Source: Mesorhizobium sp. M1D.F.Ca.ET.043.01.1.1 (GTDB taxonomy: Bacteria; Pseudomonadota; Alphaproteobacteria; Rhizobiales; Rhizobiaceae). Taken from it: a stretch of DNA of 64,000 nt. Position numbers and translations under genes: made by a program. The stretch spans positions 4,725,001 to 4,789,000 of the forward strand of contig NZ_CP034444.1 in NCBI RefSeq assembly GCF_003952385.1, read 5' to 3'. Shown piece by piece: positions 25,298-34,036 of this stretch. The notes below the pieces were generated by a model. It was given only the letters and a program-made list of their open reading frames with translations. It was not told where the DNA came from and made no database searches. The stretch's first letter is position 1; each line of letters starts with the position of its first letter.

Positions 25298-26441
25298 CGG
25301 ACTGCCGATAAGCCCCGAAAAATTCGTCGACCAGCTGATGCGCCTCAAGCGTGGCTCGATCAGCCGGCGCGACTTCCTCGGCATCACCGGCCTTGGTGTC
25401 GCTACGGCGGTCATGGCGCGCGAGCTCGGCATCATGCCGACGCCGGCGTTCGCCGCCGAGAGCCTCGGCGACCGCATGTCGATCGCCACCTGGCCGAACT
25501 ACCACGACCCGCAGACCTTCGAGAATTTCAAGGCCGAGACGGGTGTGGCCGTCGAGGTCAACGTCTTCGGATCGAACGAGGAGATGCTTGCCAAGCTGCA
25601 GGCCGGCGGCTCGGGCTGGAGCCTGTTCGTGCCGACCAACTACACCATCTCGACCTACAAGAAGCTCGGCATCATCGAGGCGCTCGACATGGCCAAGCTC
25701 GACAATTTCGATGGCTCACAGGAAGATGCCCGTTTCACGGCGGAAGGCACGATCGACGGGACGATCTATGCCGTGCCGAAAAACTGGGGCACGACCGGTA
25801 TTGCGATCAACACCAAGAAGCTCGCCAAGCCGATGACGAGCTGGAAGGAATTCTGGGACACGGCCATGGCGGAAGGTGACGGCCGCACCATGGTGCATGA
25901 CTATCAGCTGACCACGATCGGCAATGCGCTGAAATATTACGGCTATTCCTTCAACTCGCTGAAGCAGGACGAGCTCGCCAAGGCCGAGGAGCTGCTGCTC
26001 AAGGTCAAGCCGCATCTGTTTGCGGTGTCGAGCGACTACCAGCCGGGAATGCGCGCCGGCGATGCGTGGATGACGATGTGCTGGACCAATGACGGCGCGC
26101 AGCTCTACCGCGACATCCCGGAGATCGCCTATGTGCTGGGCAAGGAGGGCGGCGAGATCTGGACCGACTTCTACGCCATCCCGAAGGATGCGCCGAACAA
26201 GCCGGCCGGCTACGCGCTGCTCAACTACCTGATGAACCCGAAGGTCGCAGTGAAGGAGCATCTTGCCAATGGCGCGCCCTCGACCGACGCGCGTGTCAAC
26301 GCGCTGCTGCCGAAGGAGGTGCTGGACAATCCGATCCTCTATCCGGCCGCCGATCTTCTGAAGCCGCTCGAGTTCGGCGCCGCCGCGACGCTGACCGATC
26401 CGGGCCGCGCCGAATTGATGGCGCGCTTCAAGTCGGCTTGA
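25278..26441 (+). CDS. Periplasmic binding protein, PotD/PotF-like (Tat signal)
   Basis: The 387-residue precursor has a twin-arginine signal, SISRRDFLGITGLGV, beginning near residue 28 and ending in PAFAAE. The long N-region before the Arg pair is common in Tat substrates. The mature part is a family-1/PotD-type binding protein (IATWPNYHDPQTFENFKAETGVAVEVNVFGSNEEMLAKL, KNWGTTGIAINTKKL, GMRAGDAWMTMCW). These bind polyamines, opines or small amino compounds. The ATG has GAGGGAAG upstream. The stop is followed by an intercistronic hairpin and then the permease. Confidence 0.9.
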   Translation: MPKSYRDGLPISPEKFVDQLMRLKRGSISRRDFLGITGLGVATAVMARELGIMPTPAFAAESLGDRMSIATWPNYHDPQTFENFKAETGVAVEVNVFGSNEEMLAKLQAGGSGWSLFVPTNYTISTYKKLGIIEALDMAKLDNFDGSQEDARFTAEGTIDGTIYAVPKNWGTTGIAINTKKLAKPMTSWKEFWDTAMAEGDGRTMVHDYQLTTIGNALKYYGYSFNSLKQDELAKAEELLLKVKPHLFAVSSDYQPGMRAGDAWMTMCWTNDGAQLYRDIPEIAYVLGKEGGEIWTDFYAIPKDAPNKPAGYALLNYLMNPKVAVKEHLANGAPSTDARVNALLPKEVLDNPILYPAADLLKPLEFGAAATLTDPGRAELMARFKSA

Positions 26442-26476
26442 ACGGCGCCGGCCACAAACCCGATCCAGACAATGCG

Positions 26477-26500
26477 GCCGGCGGACGACTGTCCGCCGGC
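26477..26500 (+). other. Intercistronic hairpin between binding protein and permease
   Basis: GCCGGCGGAC (26477-26486) pairs perfectly with GTCCGCCGGC (26491-26500) around GACT. Placed 36 bases after the binding-protein stop, it would protect that gene's mRNA from 3' decay and lower permease expression, as known for other binding-protein operons. It has no T run. Confidence 0.55.
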
Positions 26501-26518
26501 ACTGAAGCGGCTTTCTCG

Positions 26519-27382
26519 ATGCGCGGCAGTCTCGTTCACAAAAATCTCCTGACCGCGCTGCTGCTTGCCCCGGCGACGCTGTGGCTGGTCGTCTTCCTGG
26601 TTTTGCCCTTTGTCGCGATCGCCATCTTCAGCGTTGGCGAGCGGGCGCCCGAGGGCGGCTATCAGGCCGCGCTCACCTTCGCGCAATATGCCAACCTGCC
26701 GGCGCGCGCGACCGCATTCTGGAACACCATGGTGCTGGCGCCGATCGGGGCGCTCGCCTGCCTGCTCGTCGCCTATCCGGTTGCCTACTACCTTGCTTTG
26801 CGCGCCCCGCAGCGCTGGCGGCTGATCCTGCTCGCGCTGATCGTCATCCCGTTCTGGACCAGCCTTTTGATGCGCACCTATGCGTGGATGTATATCCTCG
26901 GCGGGCGCGGCATTCCGGCGCTGCTCGCCTATGTCGGCATCGAGGATCTCAGGCTGATCAACACGCCGGGCGCGGTGCTTCTCGGCATCGTCTACGGCTA
27001 CCTGCCGCTGATGATCCTGCCGATCTATGTCAGCCTCGAGCGGCTCGACCGCCGGCTGCTGGAGGCGTCCGCCGATCTGGGTGCCGCTCCGCTGTCGACC
27101 TTCATCGGCGTGACGCTCAGGCTGTCGCTGCCCGGCGTGATGACCGGCTTCTCGCTGGTGATGATCCTGTTGCTCGGCGAATATCTGATCCCGACGCTGC
27201 TCGGCGGCGGCAAGGTGTTCTTCATCGGCAACGCGCTGGTCGACCTCTTCCTGCAGTCGCGCAACTGGCCGTTCGGATCGGCCATCGCCATCACGCTGGT
27301 GCTGGTCTCGGTGGTGGTGCTGATCGCGGCCAATCGCATCTCGACCCGGCTTTCCGGCGCACGCCGGGTGGACCTGATCTGA
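26519..27382 (+). CDS. PotB-like ABC permease
   Basis: The 287-residue permease has six hydrophobic segments and the binding-protein-dependent permease motif EASADLGAAPLSTFIGVTLRLSLPG (EAA loop). I choose ATG 26519 because it gives the usual PotB length and leaves the 26477-26500 hairpin outside the gene; an in-frame TTG at 26438 overlaps the previous stop and would add 27 residues. Its stop overlaps the next ATG (TGATG). It acts in the inner membrane with the 27382-28194 product. Confidence 0.88.
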   Translation: MRGSLVHKNLLTALLLAPATLWLVVFLVLPFVAIAIFSVGERAPEGGYQAALTFAQYANLPARATAFWNTMVLAPIGALACLLVAYPVAYYLALRAPQRWRLILLALIVIPFWTSLLMRTYAWMYILGGRGIPALLAYVGIEDLRLINTPGAVLLGIVYGYLPLMILPIYVSLERLDRRLLEASADLGAAPLSTFIGVTLRLSLPGVMTGFSLVMILLLGEYLIPTLLGGGKVFFIGNALVDLFLQSRNWPFGSAIAITLVLVSVVVLIAANRISTRLSGARRVDLI

Positions 27383-28194
27383 TGCGCGCCTTCGTCGTTG
27401 CCGTCTTTGCCTTCCTTTATCTGCCGATCGCGCTGGTCGTGCTGTTCTCCTTCAATGCCGGCCACCATGCCAGCGAGTTCACCGGCTTTTCCGTGCAGTG
27501 GTACGGCAAGGCGCTGTCGAACCCGTTCCTGGTCGAGGCGCTCAAGAACAGCCTGTTCATCGCCACCACCAGCGCGCTGCTCGCGGCCTTCTGCGGCACG
27601 GCCGCGGCGCTCGGGCTGCAGCGCGTCGGCGTACGCACGCGGGCGCTCTTCGACGCGCTGCTGGGCGCCGCGATCGTGGTGCCTGGCGTGGTCATCGGCA
27701 TCTCGACGCTGGTGGCGCTGGTGCAGCTTTTCGCCGTCGTCAATCCGTTCCTCGCCTCGCTGTGGCCGACCGACCAGCCGCCGCGGCTTGCGCTCGGCTA
27801 TGGCTCGATCATCGCCGCGCACGGCCTGTTCTCGATGGCATTGGTGACGATGATCGTCGGCACGCGGCTCAGCAGCCTCGACCGCAACCTGGTCGAGGCT
27901 TCGAGCGATCTCTACGCCACGCCGCTGACGACGTTCCGCTCGATCGTGCTGCCGCAGATCATGCCGGCGGTGATCGCCGGCTTCCTGCTCGCCTTCACCT
28001 TCTCCTTCGACGATTTCATCATCGCCTTCTTCGTCGCCGGGGCGCAGACGACGTTGCCGATCTATGTCTTTGCCTCGATCCGGCGCGGCGTGACGCCGGA
28101 GATCAACGCCATCGCGACGATCGTGCTCGCCGCCTCGGTCCTGCTCGTCCTGCTCGCGCAATGGCAGCTCGGCCGACGAAAACCATCGCCTTGA
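27382..28194 (+). CDS. PotC-like ABC permease
   Basis: The 270-residue protein has six membrane segments, the start MRAFVVAVFAFLYLPIALVVLFSFNAG typical of PotC, and the EAA loop EASSDLYATPLTTFRSIVLPQIMP. The segment FTFSFDDFIIAFFVAG is a PotC hallmark. It is translationally coupled to the PotB-like gene and is followed 11 bases later by the SDR gene, so all belong to one transcript. Confidence 0.92.
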   Translation: MRAFVVAVFAFLYLPIALVVLFSFNAGHHASEFTGFSVQWYGKALSNPFLVEALKNSLFIATTSALLAAFCGTAAALGLQRVGVRTRALFDALLGAAIVVPGVVIGISTLVALVQLFAVVNPFLASLWPTDQPPRLALGYGSIIAAHGLFSMALVTMIVGTRLSSLDRNLVEASSDLYATPLTTFRSIVLPQIMPAVIAGFLLAFTFSFDDFIIAFFVAGAQTTLPIYVFASIRRGVTPEINAIATIVLAASVLLVLLAQWQLGRRKPSP

Positions 28195-28205
28195 AAGACA
28201 GATCC

Positions 28206-28967
28206 ATGATTTTGAAAGATCGCATCGCCGTGGTGACGGGCGCCGGATCGGGCATCGGGCGCGCCGGCGCCATGATCATGGCGCGGGAAGGGGCTTTCGT
28301 GGTGATCGCCGACCGCGACCCGGCGGCAGGCGAGGCCACCGCGTCCGGCATCCGCGACGCCGGCGGCCGCGCCGAAGCGGTCGCCACCGATGTCGGCGAC
28401 GACACGGCTGTCAAGGGCTTGATCGTGGGAACGCTCGGCAGGCATGGCCGAATCGACATCCTGCATAGCCATGCCGGCATCCAGATCGGCGGCACGCTGA
28501 CCGAAGTCGGCGCGGACGGCATGGACGCCTCGTGGCGGATCAATGTGCGGGCCCAATTCCTCGCGGCGAAGACCGTCATGCCTACGATGATCGCGCAGGG
28601 CGGCGGCGTCATCCTCAACACCGCATCCAATTCCGGCGTCTTCTACGACCGCGAGATGATCGCCTATGCCACGTCCAAGCACGCCGTGGTGGCGATGACC
28701 AGGCAGATGTCGCTCGACTACGCAAAGCACAATGTGCGCATCAACGCGCTCTGTCCGGGCTGGGTGGACACGCCGTTCAACGAGCCGTTCATCGCCCAGA
28801 TGGGCGGACGCGACGCAATCGAGAACTATGTCCGCACCAAGATCCCGATGGGGCGCTGGGCGAGCGCGCAGGAGATCGCCGAGGCGATTCTGTTCCTCGT
28901 CTCCGACCGCTCATCCTTCATAACCGGCCAGGCGCTGGTGATTGACGGCGGCGAGAGCATAGGCTGA
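28206..28967 (+). CDS. Short-chain dehydrogenase/reductase
   Basis: The 253-residue SDR has TGAGSGIG near residue 11, acidic RDP at the end of beta-2 (suggesting NAD), catalytic Ser in NTASNSG, and YATSKHA. It ends with QALVIDGGESIG. Oddly, the usual NNAG motif reads LHSHAGIQ, with Ser and His in place of the first two asparagines. It is the last gene before a 387-base gap and probably oxidises an alcohol or amino-alcohol derived from the imported amine; the substrate is unknown. Confidence 0.88.
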   Translation: MILKDRIAVVTGAGSGIGRAGAMIMAREGAFVVIADRDPAAGEATASGIRDAGGRAEAVATDVGDDTAVKGLIVGTLGRHGRIDILHSHAGIQIGGTLTEVGADGMDASWRINVRAQFLAAKTVMPTMIAQGGGVILNTASNSGVFYDREMIAYATSKHAVVAMTRQMSLDYAKHNVRINALCPGWVDTPFNEPFIAQMGGRDAIENYVRTKIPMGRWASAQEIAEAILFLVSDRSSFITGQALVIDGGESIG

Positions 28968-29354
28968 GCTGTCCCAACGGAGCGGGCTTGCGCCGGCAGC
29001 CAGGATCGGTCAAACCATAGGCTCCACCTTGATGAGACCCGTCATGCAGGCTGCAAAACAGCGATACCGCGCGAGGCATTCGTTTGTTGCCGGCGGTACT
29101 TCGTTCGCGCGGGCCGGGCGCCACTGATCATGCGCTGCTGCCGCCACGAGAACCTGCAGCGCGCGGAGGAGACGAAGGTCGGCTCGCATGTCGTTCGCGA
29201 CGGCTGGACCGAGGGGGTATGCGGCGCGCTCGATCCGGCCTCTGGGCCGGCCACCAGGCGGGCGTCCGTCATTCAGACAATTTAGCTTATTCAACGCTCA
29301 AACCGAAACGGACTTGCCCGCCGAAGCGATCTCTCCTTCGTACGGACATGACCG
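28968..29354. other. Intergenic region before the PuuA-like gene, no recognised gene
   Basis: This 387-base stretch has no convincing coding sequence; a 94-codon minus-strand frame (29010-29294) shows no family features and no plausible ribosome site. It holds a small hairpin CCGGCC-TCTG-GGCCGG (29235-29250) and an AT-rich patch near 29279-29296 that could contain the promoter for the PuuA/PuuB-like pair. It may also be the remnant of a deleted gene. Confidence 0.4.
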
Positions 29355-30725
29355 ATGCCTGACAAACAAGACACTTCCCTTTCCGGCAACGCAGACACGC
29401 AAAGCTGGTTCAAAACGCATGGAATAAATGAGGTCGAGTGCCTCGTGCCCGACGTCAACGGTGTGCTGCGCGGCAAGGCCCTGCCGGCGGCGAAATTCCT
29501 CAAGTCGCTCGAAGACCGGGCGCTTTACCTGCCGAGCAGCGCCTTCCTGGTCGCCATCGACGGCCGCTATTCCGGCTCCATCGATGAGGGGTTCGCCTAC
29601 CAGGACCCTGACATGCGCATGGTGCCCGACCTTTTGACGCTCAGCCTCGCGCCCGCCGCCGGCAGGGCCTATGTCTTCGCCGACGCCTTCCATATGGACG
29701 ACCGGCCGTGGATGGCCTCGCCGCGCCATGTGCTGAGGACCGTGCTCGACCTCTATCGCCGGCGCGGCTGGCGCGCGGTGATGGCGCCGGAGATCGAATT
29801 CTATCTGACAGCGCCCAATCCCGACCCGGACCGGCCCGTGACCGCGCCTGTCGGGCGCAACGGCCGGCCGGAAAGCGTGCAGCATCCCTACGACATGCAG
29901 GCGCTGGAGGAGTTCGAAGAGGTGACGCGACGCCTCTACGACCACGCCGCGGCCGCCGGCCTGCCGCTCGACACGCTGATCCATGAATCCGGCACCGCGC
30001 AGCTCGAGATCAACTTCCTGCATGGCGATCCGCTGGCGGTGGCCGACAAGGTGCTTTTGTTCAAGCGCCTGGCGCGGCAAGGGGCACAGGCGAGCGGCAT
30101 GCACGCCACCTTCATGGCCAAGCCGATCACCGCCCAGGCCGGCAGCTCGATGCACCTGCACATGTCGATCGTCGACGAGAGCGGCGACCCCCTGTTTGCC
30201 GGGAGCGACGGCGACGATACGCAGATGTTCAGCCAGTTCATCGGCGGCCTGCAGAAATATATTCCCGAGGTGATGCCGCTGTTCGCGCCCAACGTGAATT
30301 CATATCGCCGCATCCGGCCGGGCCACAGTGCGCCGGCCAATGTCGAGTGGTCGCACGACAACCGCTCCTGCGGCCTGCGCGTGCCGATCGGCGGGCGCGC
30401 GGCCCGGCGGGTGGAGAACCGGCTGCCCGGCGCAGACGCCAATCCGTATCTCGCCATGGCCGGCTCGCTGATCGCCGGCTATCTCGGCATCGAGGAGAAG
30501 CTTGCCCGCTCCGCCGAAGCCTTCGGCAACGCCTATCGCAGCAAGAGCACTCTGCCGAAAACCATGGAGGAAGCGCTCGACCGCTTCGCCGCCTGCGAAC
30601 CGGTGCGGGCGCTGCTCGGCGAGGATTTCTTTCAGACCTATCTGCGGGTGAAGAGCGTCGAGCTCGACCTGTTCCAGACCGTGGTGACGTCGTGGGAACG
30701 CGACCATCTGCTGCTCAAGGTGTGA
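29355..30725 (+). CDS. Gamma-glutamylpolyamine synthetase-like ligase (PuuA-like)
   Basis: The 456-residue glutamine-synthetase-fold protein has PDVNGVLRGKALP, APEIEFYL, ESGTAQLEINFLHGDPL, GSSMHLHMSIVD, NSYRRIRPGHSAP and RRVENRLPGADANPYLAM, all as in PuuA. Such enzymes ligate glutamate to putrescine or another amine using ATP, making it a substrate for an oxidase. The next gene, three bases after the stop, is a PuuB-like oxidase, which supports this role. The pathway is separated by 387 bases from the transporter genes and may have its own promoter. Confidence 0.9.
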   Translation: MPDKQDTSLSGNADTQSWFKTHGINEVECLVPDVNGVLRGKALPAAKFLKSLEDRALYLPSSAFLVAIDGRYSGSIDEGFAYQDPDMRMVPDLLTLSLAPAAGRAYVFADAFHMDDRPWMASPRHVLRTVLDLYRRRGWRAVMAPEIEFYLTAPNPDPDRPVTAPVGRNGRPESVQHPYDMQALEEFEEVTRRLYDHAAAAGLPLDTLIHESGTAQLEINFLHGDPLAVADKVLLFKRLARQGAQASGMHATFMAKPITAQAGSSMHLHMSIVDESGDPLFAGSDGDDTQMFSQFIGGLQKYIPEVMPLFAPNVNSYRRIRPGHSAPANVEWSHDNRSCGLRVPIGGRAARRVENRLPGADANPYLAMAGSLIAGYLGIEEKLARSAEAFGNAYRSKSTLPKTMEEALDRFAACEPVRALLGEDFFQTYLRVKSVELDLFQTVVTSWERDHLLLKV

Positions 30726-30727
30726 CC

Positions 30728-32020
30728 ATGACTTCCACGGGTTTCAATTCCGGTCTCGATATCGGCAAGTCCTACTATGTCGCCACCGCCAATCCGGCGC
30801 CGGACCATCCGGGGCTCATCGGCGATGTCGAGGCCGACCTTGTCGTCGTCGGCGGAGGCTGCACCGGCCTGTCGGCGGCGCTTCATGCCGCCGAGCGCGG
30901 CCTGAAGGTGGTGCTGCTCGAAGGCGGCAGGATCGGCTGGGGCGCATCCGGGCGCAATGGCGGCCAGATGATCCCCGGCCTGCGCAAGGGCGCCAGGGGA
31001 CTGGTCAAGGCGTTCGGTCCGGAACGGGCGAAGGCGCTGTTCGACCTCGCCTTCGAGGCGCGCGGACTGGTGCTCGACATCATCGAGCGCCACGGCATCG
31101 AGTGCGATCTGCGGCTGACCGGCCATCTGGTCGGCGCAGTCAACGGCTCGGACATCCGCGACTTCGAGGAAGAGGCAGAATGCCTCGCCAATGTGATGAA
31201 TTTTACGGATATCGAGATCCTCTCGGCGGCGCAGGCGCGGCAGAAGGTGGACACGCCTTACCAAGGAGCGGTCTTCGAGAGGCTCGGCGGCCATATGCAT
31301 CCGCTGAACTACACGCTGGGGCTCGCGCGCGCCGCGTCCGCCGCCGGCGTCACCATTCACGAGAACTCGGTTGCGGTGCGTCTCGAACGCCAGCCGTCCA
31401 TCCGCGTCTTCACCGACAAGGGCTCGGTCCGCGCCCGGCATTTGGTGCTGGCCGGCGATGCGCTGCTGACAGGGCTCGAGCCGCGCGTCAACAGCCGCAT
31501 CATGCCGATCGGCAACTACATCGTCGCCACCGAGCCTTTGGGCGAGCGCAACGTCATCCCGTCCAATGTCGCGGTTTCGGACACGCTTTTCGTGGTCAAC
31601 TACTACCGCATGTCGGCGGACGGCCGCCTGCTGTTCGGCGGCGGCGAACGCTACACGCCGTCGCCACCGGCCGACATCGCCGGCTTCGTGCGGCCGCATA
31701 TGGAAAAGACCTTTCCGCAGCTCAGGGGCTGCCGCATCGATCACGCCTGGGGCGGGCTGGTGTCGGTGACGACGTCGCGCCTGCCGCATGTCGGGCACTA
31801 CGGCGAGGTCTATTTCGCGCATGGCTATTCCGGCAAGGGCGTCATCCTGTCGACGCTGTCGGGCAAACTGCTGGCGGAAGCGATCACGGGCGATGCATCG
31901 CGGCTCGACCTGTTCTCGACGCTGACGCCGCTGCCGTTCCCCGGCGGCACGGCGCTGCGCGGGCCGCTCTATGTGCTCGGCATGCTGTGGTACGCGATGC
32001 GCGATCGCCTCAGGCATTAG
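30728..32020 (+). CDS. FAD-dependent amine oxidoreductase (PuuB-like)
   Basis: The 430-residue DAO-family enzyme has an FAD-binding Rossmann motif, VVVGGGCTGLSAALHAAERG, near residue 39, and GWGASGRNGGQMIPGLRKG, typical of gamma-glutamylputrescine oxidase. The C-terminal HVGHYGEVYFAHGYSGKGVILSTLSGKLLAEAI is also characteristic. It would oxidise the gamma-glutamylated amine to an aldehyde with release of hydrogen peroxide. No dedicated PuuC or PuuD follows directly; the aldehyde dehydrogenase at 36825-38300 lies in the opposite operon and is a possible partner. Confidence 0.9.
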   Translation: MTSTGFNSGLDIGKSYYVATANPAPDHPGLIGDVEADLVVVGGGCTGLSAALHAAERGLKVVLLEGGRIGWGASGRNGGQMIPGLRKGARGLVKAFGPERAKALFDLAFEARGLVLDIIERHGIECDLRLTGHLVGAVNGSDIRDFEEEAECLANVMNFTDIEILSAAQARQKVDTPYQGAVFERLGGHMHPLNYTLGLARAASAAGVTIHENSVAVRLERQPSIRVFTDKGSVRARHLVLAGDALLTGLEPRVNSRIMPIGNYIVATEPLGERNVIPSNVAVSDTLFVVNYYRMSADGRLLFGGGERYTPSPPADIAGFVRPHMEKTFPQLRGCRIDHAWGGLVSVTTSRLPHVGHYGEVYFAHGYSGKGVILSTLSGKLLAEAITGDASRLDLFSTLTPLPFPGGTALRGPLYVLGMLWYAMRDRLRH

Positions 32021-32143
32021 GGTCTGTCGATATTCAGGCGAGGCCGGCCTGACCTGATTCTCAGCAGACCCTGGGCTGGCTTTCCCGGCCTCGGCGTGGC
32101 TAATGTCCTCACGCCGGGGACGCGATCCTGGTAGGGAAGAGCG

Positions 32144-32932
32144 ATGAACATCGAGCCCGGACGGCTGACGAAGAAGGAGCGACATGAGCTGATCCTGTCG
32201 GAGGTCCGGCGCTCGGCATCGATCCGCATTTCGAAGCTCGCCAGCCGCATCGGCGTCGCCGGCGAGACCATCCGCCGCGATCTGATCGAGCTTGGTGAGG
32301 CAGGGCTGATCAACCGCACCTATGGCGGCGCGACGATTGCGCTGATGACGTCGGAACCCGTGATCGCCGAACGCGGCCTGATGCTGACCGAGGAGCGCGC
32401 CCGCATCGGACGCGGCGCGGCCGGCCTGATCGAGAACGGCCGCATCGTGATGATCGACGGCGGCTCGACCACCTACGAGGTTGCGCGCAACATCGCCCAA
32501 TTGAGGCGGGACCTGACTGTCATCACCAACTCGGTCGGGATCGCCTCGGTCGCCGGCGCCAATCGGAGCTTCCGCGTCATCCTTTGCCCCGGCACCTATG
32601 ACAGCCGCGAGGCCAGCGTGCTCGGCGAGGACACGGTCGAATTCGTGCGCCGCTACAATGCCGACGTCGCCATCATCGGCGCCTCGGCCGTCAATGCCGA
32701 GGGGCCGAGCGACATGGTCTCGGGCGCGGCGGCGGTGAAGCGCGCGATGATGGCGCGGTCGCTGTCGACGATGCTGGTCGTCACCAACGACAAGTTCGGC
32801 CGCAACAGCCTCGAACGCATCTGTGAATTGAGCGAGATTTCCGACGTCGTCACCGACAGCGAACCGGCGGTCGAAATGCGCGCCGCGATCGACGAGGCGG
32901 CCGCGGAATTGCACGTCTTCGCCGGCGACTGA
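32144..32932 (+). CDS. DeoR family transcriptional regulator
   Basis: The 262-residue protein has the DeoR helix-turn-helix (KERHELILSEVRRSASIRISKLASRIGVAGETIRRDLIELGEAG, residues about 11-53). A sugar-phosphate-isomerase-like domain follows, with MIDGGSTTYEVARNI and TNSVGIASVAG. It is 123 bases after the PuuB-like gene and convergent with the second transporter operon, so either could be its target. DeoR proteins usually respond to phosphorylated sugars, which neither neighbour obviously produces. Confidence 0.88.
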   Translation: MNIEPGRLTKKERHELILSEVRRSASIRISKLASRIGVAGETIRRDLIELGEAGLINRTYGGATIALMTSEPVIAERGLMLTEERARIGRGAAGLIENGRIVMIDGGSTTYEVARNIAQLRRDLTVITNSVGIASVAGANRSFRVILCPGTYDSREASVLGEDTVEFVRRYNADVAIIGASAVNAEGPSDMVSGAAAVKRAMMARSLSTMLVVTNDKFGRNSLERICELSEISDVVTDSEPAVEMRAAIDEAAAELHVFAGD

Positions 32933-32956
32933 CGGAACTGCCGCCGGCAGGTGGTG

Positions 32957-34036
32957 TCAGGCCGGAAACAGGAATGCCGAAGCGGGATCGAAGAAGATTT
33001 GCCGGCTCGACGCGGCGTTGGCACCGTCTGACCCCGCACTGTCCGATGTCGGCCTGACATCGATCTCGTCCCCTGACGCAGTGCGCGCCACGACGCGCCG
33101 CCGGTCGCCAAAGAAGGCGGCATCGACGATCTCGACGGCAAGAGATGCGTTGCCCGGCACGGGCGTCAGGCGCAATGCTTCCGGCCGCACCATCAGCCTG
33201 GCCTTCTGGCCGCGATCGAGCTTGTGTGTCGCCTTAACGCCCTTGACGATCGAGCCGTCGGCCAGCCGCACGCTGGCCGTGCCATTCTCGGTTTCGAGAT
33301 GCTCGGCCGGCAGGAAATTGGAGTTGCCGATGAAGCCGGCGACAAACTCGCTCGCGGGCCGCAAATACAGATCCTCGCCGGTGCCGATCTGCTCGATACG
33401 GCCGTCCTTGAACAGAGCGATGCGGTCGGAAAGATGCAGCGCCTCTTCCTGGTCGTGCGTGACATAGAGGATAGTGACGCCTGTCTCGCGGTGGATTCGT
33501 CGGATCTCGGCCTGGATTTCCTGGCGCAATTTCTTGTCGAGCGCCGACAGCGGCTCGTCCATCAACAGGATCGGCGGATCGTAGGCGAGCGCGCGGGCAA
33601 GCGCCACCCGCTGCTGCTGGCCGCCGGACAGCGCGCCCGGATGGCGGTCGGCGAATTTTTCCAGGCGCACCAGCGCCAGCATGTCGGCGACCTTGCGCTT
33701 CACTTCGGTATCCGGCCGGCGACGCACCCGCAGCGGAAAGGCTACGTTCTCGGCGACGCTGAGATGCGGGAACAGCGTGTAGCGCTGGAAGACCATGCCG
33801 ATGTTGCGCTTGTGCGACGGCACCGAAAGCAGCGACTTGTCTTCCAGGAGCACATCGCCCGATGTCGGGTCCTGGAAGCCGGCGATCGCGTAGAGCGTCG
33901 TCGACTTGCCGGAGCCGGACGGTCCGAGAAAGGTCAGGAATTCGCCCTTGGGCATGTCGATGGTGACGTCATGGACGGCGACGAAGGCGCCAAACGCCTT
34001 CCTTACCGCGCGGATGGACAGGAATGGCCGGGTCAT
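32957..34036 (-). CDS. ABC importer ATPase (PotA-like), second system
   Basis: The 359-residue protein has GPSGSGKST (near residue 38), VFQRYTLFPHL, LSGGQQQR, LLMDEPLSALDKKLR and THDQEEA, then a TOBE domain (LMVRPEALRLTP). It is the last gene of the eight-gene operon running from 41730 and overlaps the permease gene by four bases. The ligand class (polyamine, opine or iron-type PotABCD family) is broad; the operon's oxidative enzymes suggest an organic nitrogen or cyclic compound. Confidence 0.9.
   Translation of the reverse strand: MTRPFLSIRAVRKAFGAFVAVHDVTIDMPKGEFLTFLGPSGSGKSTTLYAIAGFQDPTSGDVLLEDKSLLSVPSHKRNIGMVFQRYTLFPHLSVAENVAFPLRVRRRPDTEVKRKVADMLALVRLEKFADRHPGALSGGQQQRVALARALAYDPPILLMDEPLSALDKKLRQEIQAEIRRIHRETGVTILYVTHDQEEALHLSDRIALFKDGRIEQIGTGEDLYLRPASEFVAGFIGNSNFLPAEHLETENGTASVRLADGSIVKGVKATHKLDRGQKARLMVRPEALRLTPVPGNASLAVEIVDAAFFGDRRRVVARTASGDEIDVRPTSDSAGSDGANAASSRQIFFDPASAFLFPA

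Noticed and set aside
29010..29294. 94-codon minus-strand frame in the gap before the PuuA-like gene
   Set aside because: I see no recognisable domain, no convincing ribosome site and no operon context, so it is not reported as a gene.
30638..32914. Long minus-strand frame of 758 codons opposite the PuuB-like and DeoR genes
   Set aside because: It runs through two well-supported plus-strand genes and the gap between them, and shows typical antisense composition (His/Arg/Asp-rich).
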